The position numbers and the translations under genes are program-made. From contig NZ_AUGP01000017.1 of assembly GCF_000422725.1 (NCBI RefSeq), forward strand, positions 248,001 through 312,000: a stretch of 64,000 nucleotides of DNA, given 5' to 3'. This document shows positions 8,136 through 15,669 of this stretch, piece after piece. Numbering within the stretch: the first letter of the stretch is position 1; each line of letters opens with the position of its first letter. Source of the DNA: Flavobacterium subsaxonicum WB 4.1-42 = DSM 21790 (GTDB lineage: Bacteria; Bacteroidota; Bacteroidia; Flavobacteriales; Flavobacteriaceae). The notes under the pieces are model-generated. The model worked only from the letters and a program-made list of their open reading frames with translations. It was not told where the DNA came from and did no database searches.

Positions 8136-8747
8136 ATGAACATCTTAATACATCCTACTTATTTTCCATCGATAAGCCATTTTGTGGCTATGGCGCAGGC
8201 CGAAACGATTACTTTTGAGGTAGAAGATAACTTCCAGAAGCAAACCAACCGTAACCGCATGTACATCTACAGCCCCAACGGATTGCAGTTGCTCAACATA
8301 CCTGTTAAGCATGCTGAGGGTACGCACGAAAAGTTTAAGGATACTAAGATAGAACAGGCTTTTGACTGGCGTAAACAGCACTTTAAATCGCTTGAGGCAG
8401 CATACCGTACTTCGCCCTTCTTTGAGTATTTTGAAGACGATATACGCCCGCTATTCGAGAAAAAGCATACCTATATGATGGACCTTAATTTTGAGGCGCT
8501 GGAAATTGTAACAGGATGTTTGGGCATGAAATTAAATTACTCTAAAACTACCGAGTATTTTAAAGAAGTACCCGATGTTAAAGACTACCGTTACTTAGTT
8601 AACGGCAAAAAAGACACATCTGATTTTGAACCTTACACCCAGGTTTTTATCGATAAGCACGGCTACATAAATAACCTTAGCATACTCGACCTGCTTTTTA
8701 ACGAAGGCCGCTATGCGTTGGATTATTTAAAGAACCAACAGTTGTAA
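8136..8747 (+). CDS. WbqC-like family protein
   Basis: This is a 203-residue cytosolic protein. Its start (MNILIHPTYFPSISHFVAMAQ) matches the WbqC family opening, normally a P-x-Y-F/L-P segment followed by a conserved aromatic pattern. NRMYIYSPNGLQLLNIPV and DWRKQHFKSLEAAYRTSPFFEYF are also typical. The family occurs in polysaccharide loci and as a stand-alone gene beside lepB in flavobacteria. Its chemistry is unproven. The frame is open upstream to 8061, but that part is the repeat region, so the ATG at 8136 is chosen. Its stop codon directly abuts that of the convergent gene (no intervening base). Confidence 0.85.
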   Translation: MNILIHPTYFPSISHFVAMAQAETITFEVEDNFQKQTNRNRMYIYSPNGLQLLNIPVKHAEGTHEKFKDTKIEQAFDWRKQHFKSLEAAYRTSPFFEYFEDDIRPLFEKKHTYMMDLNFEALEIVTGCLGMKLNYSKTTEYFKEVPDVKDYRYLVNGKKDTSDFEPYTQVFIDKHGYINNLSILDLLFNEGRYALDYLKNQQL

Positions 8748-9782
8748 TTATTCTTCTTTTTCCTCGAACGCCAGGCGCGTCATCACCGGAAAATGGTCGG
8801 AGTTTATAAAAGCCGGAAACGTAGTATACTCCTTAACCTCGATACTCTTATCGGTAAAAACATAATCAATGCGCGCAGGGTAGTACTTGTAGTTGTATGA
8901 TTTTCCAAAACCTTTACCGGCCTCTTCAAAAGCATCGTTCATTTTGCCTTTTACACTTCGGTACACGTAAGAAAACGCACTGTTGTTAAGGTCGCCGCAA
9001 ATAATCATGGGATAATGGCATTCGCTCTTGTGCTTTTCTACCAGTTCGCCCTGCAATTGCTGCTTTTTAAAAGCCTCGCTAATGCGGTTAAATATTACCT
9101 TCGATTTCTCTTCATCAAAATTTTCATGAATATCGGGGCTAATTTTAATAGACTGTAAGTGCATGCTGTACACGCGCAGGGTATCTTTACCTTTTTTAAT
9201 ATCGGCATACACCACATTATTAGCCGACCCAGGAAACTGTATATCGCCCTTGCCTATTATAGGAAAACGCGAGTAAATAGCCTGCCCGGCCTGCCCATCC
9301 ATCTTAAAAATAAACTTGTGCTTGTACTGGCTGAACGATTTATCGCCCACCTTGTTGTACTCCTGCAGGCAAACAATATCGGGGTTGTGTTGTTTTACAA
9401 ACGCCGGTATTACCTGTGGTATATCCCTTTGCGGTAGCCAGTCGTACAGGTTAAACAGGCGCACGTTATAGCTCATAAGGGTAAAGTCGGCTTTATCCTC
9501 CGGCAGGTCTTTCGACGAGAATTTATAGAACTTGCTAATAAAGGTTATACCTAACAGCAAAAAGATGCCCGACAGCAGCATTTGCCTTTTGGTTTGCAGC
9601 AGCCAGTATATAAAAAACAAAAAGTTAAGTATAAGCATTAGCGGCATTACCAGTGTAAATACCGACAGAAACGGAAAAACCTTGGGCGCCATAAAAGGTA
9701 ACAAATAGGCAAAGAACGTTAATACAGTAAGTACTATATTAAAGAAATACATGACCTTATTAAACCACGAAAGTTTTTTCAT
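8748..9782 (-). CDS. Membrane-anchored endonuclease/exonuclease/phosphatase family protein
   Basis: This is a 344-residue protein. Three hydrophobic helices fill the first ~90 residues (LTVLTFFAYLLPFM, LMLILNFLFFIYWLL, LLSGIFLLLGITF). They are followed by a DNase I/sphingomyelinase-type domain with MSYNVRLFN, VCLQEY, ICGDLNNS and a final SDHFPVM, which supply the Asn, Glu, Asp and His of the active site. The domain is predicted to face the periplasm. The substrate cannot be told from sequence; nucleic acid, phospholipid and inositol phosphate are all possible. It is last in the mutL-rhomboid-rhomboid operon, 29 bases after the preceding gene. Confidence 0.88.
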   Translation of the reverse strand: MKKLSWFNKVMYFFNIVLTVLTFFAYLLPFMAPKVFPFLSVFTLVMPLMLILNFLFFIYWLLQTKRQMLLSGIFLLLGITFISKFYKFSSKDLPEDKADFTLMSYNVRLFNLYDWLPQRDIPQVIPAFVKQHNPDIVCLQEYNKVGDKSFSQYKHKFIFKMDGQAGQAIYSRFPIIGKGDIQFPGSANNVVYADIKKGKDTLRVYSMHLQSIKISPDIHENFDEEKSKVIFNRISEAFKKQQLQGELVEKHKSECHYPMIICGDLNNSAFSYVYRSVKGKMNDAFEEAGKGFGKSYNYKYYPARIDYVFTDKSIEVKEYTTFPAFINSDHFPVMTRLAFEEKEE

Positions 9783-9811
9783 TTGCTTAGTTTGGTATCC
9801 AAATCTACTTA

Positions 9812-10711
9812 TTATTTACCAACTTTAAATAAAAAATCTTTCTCATCTTTTGTAAGGCTGTCGTAGCCCGATTTACTTATTTTATCGAGTATCTCGTCTA
9901 TTTGTTTTTGAGTTATATCTTTAGGTTTAGATACGTTAACCTTTGCCGCAGGCGCAGGGTTGCGGTGTACTTTTTTAAAGGGCGCTTTCTTTTTGGGAGT
10001 AAACAGGTTAGCAAAAAAATCGATAATTGCACTCACGCCTTTACTAAGGTCGGTGCCGTTTTGTAGTAATTTTATGTAAAGAAACCCAAACAACGATCCG
10101 GCAAGGTGCGCCAGGTGGCCACCCGTATTTTCTACCGATGCATTAATAAGGTCCAGCACAATTAAAACAATAGCAATTTGCCAAAGCTTAACCGTACCTA
10201 TAAGCATTAGGCGTACCGGATATTGTGGTGAATACGTTGCTGTAGCCACTAAAATTGCCATAATAGATGCCGAAGCACCAACCATGCCCGCCCATGTGCC
10301 CGTTAATGTGGGAATAACATTATAGCCTAAGATAAATACCAGCCCGGCAAAAATTGCCGAGAGGATATACAACCCAAACAACTGCTTTTGTGTAAAAAAG
10401 GTAAGGAACAACCTGCCCGAAGAAAAAAGCACCAGCATGTTAAACACCAGGTGCAAAATACCGGCATGTAAAAATGCGTAGCCAATAATAGACCAGGGTT
10501 TCCAAAGCAGGTCGGCAAGGTTGCTCGAAAGGCAAAACCAATCGCCCGGGTAGGCATCCGTCCAGTCAAAAGCCGTAACATCTACACCGCCAAGCTTTAG
10601 TATACTAAAAAGTATCAACGGAATAGCAAACATCCCTACATTCCAAAAAATAAGGCGCTGCACAATACCGCCAACACGGTATTCCATTTTAAGATCGTTT
10701 ATAATACTCAT
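9812..10711 (-). CDS. Rhomboid family intramembrane serine protease (second copy)
   Basis: This is a 299-residue polytopic protein. The catalytic serine lies in GASAS and the histidine in GGHLAHLAGSLFGF, with the membrane-entry motif WSIIGYAFLHAGILHLVFNM. A cytosolic C-terminal tail of ~90 residues (KKKAPFKKVHRNPAP and ITQKQIDEILDKISKSGYDSLT) resembles the C-terminal extension of many bacterial rhomboids. The active-site pair is intact, so it should be a working protease. It lies 1 base after the first rhomboid gene. Substrates are unknown. Confidence 0.92.
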   Translation of the reverse strand: MSIINDLKMEYRVGGIVQRLIFWNVGMFAIPLILFSILKLGGVDVTAFDWTDAYPGDWFCLSSNLADLLWKPWSIIGYAFLHAGILHLVFNMLVLFSSGRLFLTFFTQKQLFGLYILSAIFAGLVFILGYNVIPTLTGTWAGMVGASASIMAILVATATYSPQYPVRLMLIGTVKLWQIAIVLIVLDLINASVENTGGHLAHLAGSLFGFLYIKLLQNGTDLSKGVSAIIDFFANLFTPKKKAPFKKVHRNPAPAAKVNVSKPKDITQKQIDEILDKISKSGYDSLTKDEKDFLFKVGK

Positions 10712-10712
10712 A

Positions 10713-11471
10713 TTAGTTCCAACGGTTGTTATTAAAGGAATTTTTCTTCCAGTACCACATCATAATAAAACCAATAAGCGCGCCCCCAAGGTGGGCAAAG
10801 TGGGCAATGCCATCGCCACCGCTGCCAAATATACCCTGACCTTTAAGGCCTAAAAATAAATCGAGTGCCAATAAACCCGGCACAAGATATTTAGCCTTAA
10901 TGGGAATAGGGATAAACATCATCATCATTGGAACATCGGGGTATACAAAGGCAAAGGCCACCGTAATACCATACAATGCACCAGATGCTCCTAACATAGC
11001 GCCATAATAGCCACTATTTGCCAGCATATTAAATGTAGCCTGGTCTATTTTACCCTGAAATACATCAAGATTTTCTGTACTTAAAGCAGCAAGTATCTGG
11101 TCGCGGGTTAACCCGCTTGCCTCTACAACAGCCATTGCTTTATTAAACATATAATAATCGATACCAATATGCAGGGCAACTGCCCCTAACCCACAGGAGA
11201 TGTAGAAAAAGATAAGCTTTTTTGCCCCCCACACCTGCTCCAACGAGCTGCCAAACATCCATAAACCAATCATATTAAAAATAATATGTAAAAAGTTATG
11301 CCTGTCGTGCATAAACATATACGTAAGTGGCTGCCATACTTTAAAATCAGGGTTTAAAGGAAAATGCATGGCTAATATATCATCTGCCGCAGGGCCAACA
11401 ATAAGGCTTCCCACAAAAAAGATAATGTTAATAATAATCAACTGCTTAACAGTTTCGGTAACTCGCATCAT
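10713..11471 (-). CDS. Rhomboid family intramembrane serine protease (first copy)
   Basis: This is a 252-residue membrane protease. It has the motif WQPLTYMFMHDRHNFLHIIFNM, the serine in GASGALYG and the histidine in AHFAHLGGALIGF. About 65 residues lie between the second helix and the catalytic helix, forming a long loop. Two ATG codons are adjacent at the start; the first overlaps the mutL stop by 4 bases. It is predicted to sit in the inner membrane. The tandem with a second active rhomboid suggests separate substrates rather than redundancy, which is inference. Confidence 0.92.
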   Translation of the reverse strand: MMRVTETVKQLIIINIIFFVGSLIVGPAADDILAMHFPLNPDFKVWQPLTYMFMHDRHNFLHIIFNMIGLWMFGSSLEQVWGAKKLIFFYISCGLGAVALHIGIDYYMFNKAMAVVEASGLTRDQILAALSTENLDVFQGKIDQATFNMLANSGYYGAMLGASGALYGITVAFAFVYPDVPMMMMFIPIPIKAKYLVPGLLALDLFLGLKGQGIFGSGGDGIAHFAHLGGALIGFIMMWYWKKNSFNNNRWN

Positions 11472-13339
11472 AGGGCAAATCGTTTATCAAGGTCTTCCAC
11501 ACTCACGGTAATGAAAGTAGGTTTATTAAAAGGCGACACATCGGGCTCTTTGCAGGCAAACAGGGCGTTAACCATATTTTCCTGCTCTTTGTCAGATAAA
11601 AGCGTTCCGGTCTTTACCGCCAAACTTCGTGCCATAGACTTGGCAATACTATCGCTTTGGCTAAAACTGCTGTCGGGCACTTCCTGTTGCAGGTCGTTTA
11701 TCAGTTCTTCCAACAAGATAGATACCTCGCTTTCGGCAACGTTAACCGGCAGGCCCGATACTACAATATGGTCGTGGTTAAACTCTGTAAATACAAAACC
11801 GGTATTAACCAGCGAGTCCTGCATTTCTTTAATCAGGTCGAGCTCGTTTTGGTTGTAATGTAAAATCAGCGGAAACAATAACTGCTGGCTGGCCGCATGC
11901 TGCACCGTTATATTGCGTAAAAATTGCTCATACAACACACGCTGGTGCGCCCGTTTCTGGTCGATTATAACCATACCCGACTTAATGGGGCTTACAATAT
12001 ATTTTTTATGGATCTGGTAGGTTTTATACACTGCCTGTTCCACTTCGTTATCATTAAAAAGTGAGCCGGTAACTTCTTCCGATTCAAAGTTTATCTCGGC
12101 AACTTCCTCGGTAGCCGTGTTAATGCCGGTGTAAAGGCTCTCCCACGTTGCCTGGCGTTCCGACTTTCTAAAAGAAGTCCCGGGTGTGGCAAATGCCGAT
12201 ACCGATGACGCCCTTACAGGCTTGTCTTCGGCCGTAAACGGGTTAAAGCTACGGTCTACCTGAACAGTGGGCATAACGGCCTCTCGACCCTCATAACTAT
12301 ATGGCGTATCAAGGTTGTTATCGCGGTCAAAATCCAATACGGGAGCCACATTAAACTGCCCCAGTGCATGCTTTATAGACGAGCGCAGTATGGCGTAAAG
12401 CGCATGCTCATCGTCAAACTTTATCTCAGTCTTAGTGGGATGAATATTAATATCTATTGTATGCGGCGGCACCTCCAGGTACAGGTAGTAGCCCGGTTGG
12501 CAACCATCTTTAAGCAGGCCTTCGTAAGCTGCCATAACAGCATGGTGCAGATAGCCACTTTTTATAAATCTATTATTTACAAAAAAGAACTGCTCTCCCC
12601 TATTCTTTTTCGCGAACTCAGGTTTGGCAACAAAGCCCGTAATTTCTACAATTTCGGTGCTTTCCTTAACCGGAACCAATTTCTCGTTAGTACGTCCGCC
12701 AAAAATGTTTACAATACGCTGGCGTGTGTTACCAATGGGCAGGTTAAACATTTCGCTGCCGTTGTGGTACAGTATAAACCCAATGTTGGGGTGCGCCATA
12801 CTAACACGCTCAAATTCGTCTACTATATGCCTAAATTCTACCGTATCGCTTTTTAAAAAGTTACGGCGGGCAGGGATATTGAAAAAGAGGTTCTTAACCG
12901 AGAATGATGTTCCCTTAGGCAGCACGGCCACTTCCTGGCTGGTAAATTTACTGCCCTCTATAATAAGGTGCGTGCCCAGCTCTTCCTGGTCCTGTTTGGT
13001 TTTAAGCTCTACGTGGGCAATAGCCGCAATAGAGGCCAAAGCCTCGCCCCTAAAGCCTTTGGTATGCAAAGAGAATAAATCCTCAGCATGCCTAATTTTA
13101 GAGGTAGCGTGGCGCTCAAAGCACAGGCGGCTATCGGTAACGCTCATGCCTTTACCGTTATCTATAACCTGCACCAGGGTTTTACCGGCATCTTTAACTA
13201 TAAGTTTAATCTCGGTAGCGCCGGCATCTACAGCATTTTCCAGCAGCTCTTTTACAACAGAAGCCGGCCGCTGCACCACCTCTCCGGCAGCTATCTGGTT
13301 GGCAACATGGTCTGGAAGTAACTGGATTATACTGGACAT
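11468..13339 (-). CDS. mutL: DNA mismatch repair protein MutL
   Basis: This is a 623-residue protein. The N-terminal GHKL ATPase is complete: ELLENAVDAGA near residue 33, DNGKGM near 61 and GFRGEALASIAA near 95. A linker of ~100 residues leads to the C-terminal dimerisation domain. The metal-dependent endonuclease motif of MutL from MutH-lacking bacteria, DQHAxxExxxxE, is here DQKRAHQRVLYE, with the His and first Glu changed. The CPHGRP motif reads SPFNKP. The nuclease site is therefore likely inactive or rebuilt. It is the first gene of the operon with two rhomboids. Confidence 0.96.
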   Translation of the reverse strand: MSSIIQLLPDHVANQIAAGEVVQRPASVVKELLENAVDAGATEIKLIVKDAGKTLVQVIDNGKGMSVTDSRLCFERHATSKIRHAEDLFSLHTKGFRGEALASIAAIAHVELKTKQDQEELGTHLIIEGSKFTSQEVAVLPKGTSFSVKNLFFNIPARRNFLKSDTVEFRHIVDEFERVSMAHPNIGFILYHNGSEMFNLPIGNTRQRIVNIFGGRTNEKLVPVKESTEIVEITGFVAKPEFAKKNRGEQFFFVNNRFIKSGYLHHAVMAAYEGLLKDGCQPGYYLYLEVPPHTIDINIHPTKTEIKFDDEHALYAILRSSIKHALGQFNVAPVLDFDRDNNLDTPYSYEGREAVMPTVQVDRSFNPFTAEDKPVRASSVSAFATPGTSFRKSERQATWESLYTGINTATEEVAEINFESEEVTGSLFNDNEVEQAVYKTYQIHKKYIVSPIKSGMVIIDQKRAHQRVLYEQFLRNITVQHAASQQLLFPLILHYNQNELDLIKEMQDSLVNTGFVFTEFNHDHIVVSGLPVNVAESEVSILLEELINDLQQEVPDSSFSQSDSIAKSMARSLAVKTGTLLSDKEQENMVNALFACKEPDVSPFNKPTFITVSVEDLDKRFAL

Positions 13340-13483
13340 TAGAAAGGGAATGATGTATTATTGGTAAGCATCAAAGTTAAGGAAATATTGTGGAATGATG
13401 AAGGCGCAGGGTTTTGAAATAACTGCACCACACTTTAAATTTTATAGTATATTTATCCTGAACCTAAACCCCTGATTATTTAA

Positions 13484-14515
13484 ATGACAAACCCGGCTAT
13501 CATAAAACCTAAAGACAGAATTGAGTGGATTGATAATTTGAGGGTTGTAGCTATAATCAGTGTAATTATGGCGCACATAGCCGGCCAGGGCGTTTATAAT
13601 TTAAAAGATACTACGTTAGCCCACTGGAGTGTTGCCAACCTTTTTGAGTCGTTCAGGTTCCCTATTTTTATTATGATATCGGGCACGGTGCTGTTAAACA
13701 GAGATTATAGCATACTGCCATTTCTTAAAAAAAGGCTGACTAAAATTCTTGTCCCGTTCCTGTTATTCAGTTTTGTGTATATCACTTTAAGCTACAACCA
13801 GGAAAAGACTTTTTATAATTTAGACATCGCCAACTTTGTTACCTACGCCTTACTAAAGCTTAAAAACGGCAGTTTTTACCACCTGTGGTATGTATACGTG
13901 CTTATAGGCCTTTACTTTATGACGCCCATTTTGCGGGTGTACGTTAAAAATGCATCACAAAATAATTTGCTGTACCTGCTAATTATCTGGCTGGTTTTTA
14001 ATGCCGTAACAGCATCTTACTTTGGGACTTACGTACCCAATTTAGAATTATCGTTGTTTGCCATTTTTCCGGGATACTTTATATTGGGCTACTATCTGTC
14101 TAATTACCCGATAGCCTCTAAAAAAATAGGCTGGGCGTTATTTTTAACGGGTATAATGGGTACGTTTTCGGGCGCATTGTATTATGCCTATGCCTTTAAC
14201 GAGGTTAACGAAGCATTTTACAACCACCGAAGCATAACCGTAATGCTGCAAAGCATCGGTATCTATATACTACTTTATAATAGCACAGTAACCAACCCTG
14301 CAATAGCCACGGTAAGAAACCTTATATCGAGGCACAGCTACACCATATACCTTTCTCATGCCCTGATAATCATCATTATGATGCGATTAGGGTTAACATG
14401 GAACTTTATCCACCCCATAATAGGTATACTTGCGGGCACAATTGTATGCCTTGCTGTTAGTTTATTTTTAAGCATCCTGCTTAAAAATATTCCGGTGGTG
14501 GGGAGGTATTTTTGA
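13484..14515 (+). CDS. Acyltransferase 3 family membrane protein
   Basis: This is a 343-residue protein with about ten transmembrane helices. The opening RIEWIDNLRVVAIISVIMAHIAG contains the family's conserved histidine (MAH), and FRFPIFIMISGTVLL is the second family signature. Members transfer acyl groups to extracytoplasmic carbohydrates, such as O-antigen or exopolysaccharide. There are no polysaccharide genes next to it, so the acceptor is open. It is divergent from mutL across 144 bases that I could not resolve into firm promoter boxes. Confidence 0.88.
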   Translation: MTNPAIIKPKDRIEWIDNLRVVAIISVIMAHIAGQGVYNLKDTTLAHWSVANLFESFRFPIFIMISGTVLLNRDYSILPFLKKRLTKILVPFLLFSFVYITLSYNQEKTFYNLDIANFVTYALLKLKNGSFYHLWYVYVLIGLYFMTPILRVYVKNASQNNLLYLLIIWLVFNAVTASYFGTYVPNLELSLFAIFPGYFILGYYLSNYPIASKKIGWALFLTGIMGTFSGALYYAYAFNEVNEAFYNHRSITVMLQSIGIYILLYNSTVTNPAIATVRNLISRHSYTIYLSHALIIIIMMRLGLTWNFIHPIIGILAGTIVCLAVSLFLSILLKNIPVVGRYF

Positions 14516-14577
14516 AGCGCAATACATTGACACAACACAGCAAACTAATTTGTATATTTATATAATAACCTAACTTT

Positions 14578-15300
14578 ATGAAATTCTACATACTATTTTT
14601 AGGAGGTATATTATCTGCAATAGTTTTTCTGAGTAGTTCTTCTGTCACTAACATAAAGCAGCAAGAAAGTTTCTCGGTAAAAGATAGCCTTGAAAAATAC
14701 AAAGATTCAGATAAGATATCTATAATGCAAAAAGACGGTTTGTTTACTCTTAGTATAGGTAAAGCTAATGGACACAGCTATGCATTTTATGTTGAAGGTG
14801 ACAGCCTCACAATTTTCTTTCAAAAAGGAATTGCGGAAGTTTGGATGGCTACTGATACATTACACTATGGTGCTTTTAGGAGCTATGCTTTAACCTTTGA
14901 TTTAAATGGGGACGATTACCCTGATGCAGTTTTATCTTCGGCTACCAGTAGAGCTCACAATAATGATAATATGGTATTTATTTTTAACGCAAAAAATAAT
15001 CTTTACGAGCACAACAGGTTTTACGACCTGCCTAATGTAAGATACAATAATGAAGGAAAATTTGTACAGTCAGATTGGCATGGACTTATTGGCTGCCTAT
15101 GGAAAGAAAAGTATGCTATTGTAGCCGACAGTTTAAGTTTAGAAATGGGAATAAGCATTTGCCATGATAACAATAAGAAATTAAAAACGTTAGAATATTA
15201 TAAAATTATAAACAACAAAAAAGTTACCGTAAAAAAAATTACAGGGAGTGCCTCAAAATTATGGCCAATCTTTAATTTGGCATTATGGAATTCTACCTAA
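14578..15300 (+). CDS. Unrecognised exported protein
   Basis: This is a 240-residue protein with a signal-peptide-like N-terminus (hydrophobic to residue ~22). I do not recognise its family with confidence. The segment TFDLNGDDYPDAVLSSA near residue 125 resembles the calcium-binding DxNxD loop of FG-GAP/XAC2610-type beta proteins. The base composition is more AT-rich than the genes on either side. It is followed by a strong shared terminator. A role in the envelope is the most that can be said. Confidence 0.7.
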   Translation: MKFYILFLGGILSAIVFLSSSSVTNIKQQESFSVKDSLEKYKDSDKISIMQKDGLFTLSIGKANGHSYAFYVEGDSLTIFFQKGIAEVWMATDTLHYGAFRSYALTFDLNGDDYPDAVLSSATSRAHNNDNMVFIFNAKNNLYEHNRFYDLPNVRYNNEGKFVQSDWHGLIGCLWKEKYAIVADSLSLEMGISICHDNNKKLKTLEYYKIINNKKVTVKKITGSASKLWPIFNLALWNST

Positions 15301-15316
15301 GATTCAAATTAAACCA

Positions 15317-15345
15317 TAAAAAAACCCACTCTTTCGAGTGGGTTT
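15317..15345. terminator. Bidirectional terminator
   Basis: AAACCCACTC and GAGTGGGTTT (15322-15345, loop TTTC) form a perfect 10-bp stem with an A-run on the left and T on the right. It can end both the plus-strand exported-protein gene and the long minus-strand rpoBC transcript. Confidence 0.88.
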
Positions 15346-15355
15346 CTTATTTATT

Positions 15356-15667
15356 TTAAGCCTGTCCTGCCGGACCAAAACTCAGTGGAATTTGCGGTTG
15401 CTCCGTGTCGCTTATTGTGCCGTGGGCAGCTTCAAAACGGTGGATGTTCTCGCCTAACGCTTTTAGCAGCCTTTTGGCGTGCTGTGGCGTTAGCACTATA
15501 CGTGATTTAACCTTCGCCTTGGGTATACCCGGCATAATGGCTACAAAATCAACAACAAACTCAGAAGCCGAATGGTTGATGATGGCAAGGTTACTGTAGG
15601 TACCCTCGGCCGTTTTTTCATCCAGTTCTATGTTTATTTGTCCGGGTTGTTGTTTCTGGTCGCTCAT
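15356..15667 (-). CDS. DUF3467 family protein
   Basis: This is a 103-residue soluble protein with GTYSNLAIINHSASEFVVDF, KVKSRIVLTPQHAKRLLKALGENI and a C-terminal PLSFGPAG, all diagnostic of DUF3467. No function is established. Its start is 2 bases after the rpoC stop, so it is the last gene of the ribosomal protein/RNA polymerase transcript and would be made together with the beta-prime subunit. This placement suggests a part in transcription or translation, but that is inference. Confidence 0.85.
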   Translation of the reverse strand: MSDQKQQPGQINIELDEKTAEGTYSNLAIINHSASEFVVDFVAIMPGIPKAKVKSRIVLTPQHAKRLLKALGENIHRFEAAHGTISDTEQPQIPLSFGPAGQA

Positions 15668-15669
15668 TA

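Noticed and set aside
12368..13367. Long plus-strand frames opposite mutL
   Set aside because: They are antisense shadows of a clearly conserved gene, with no recognisable protein features.
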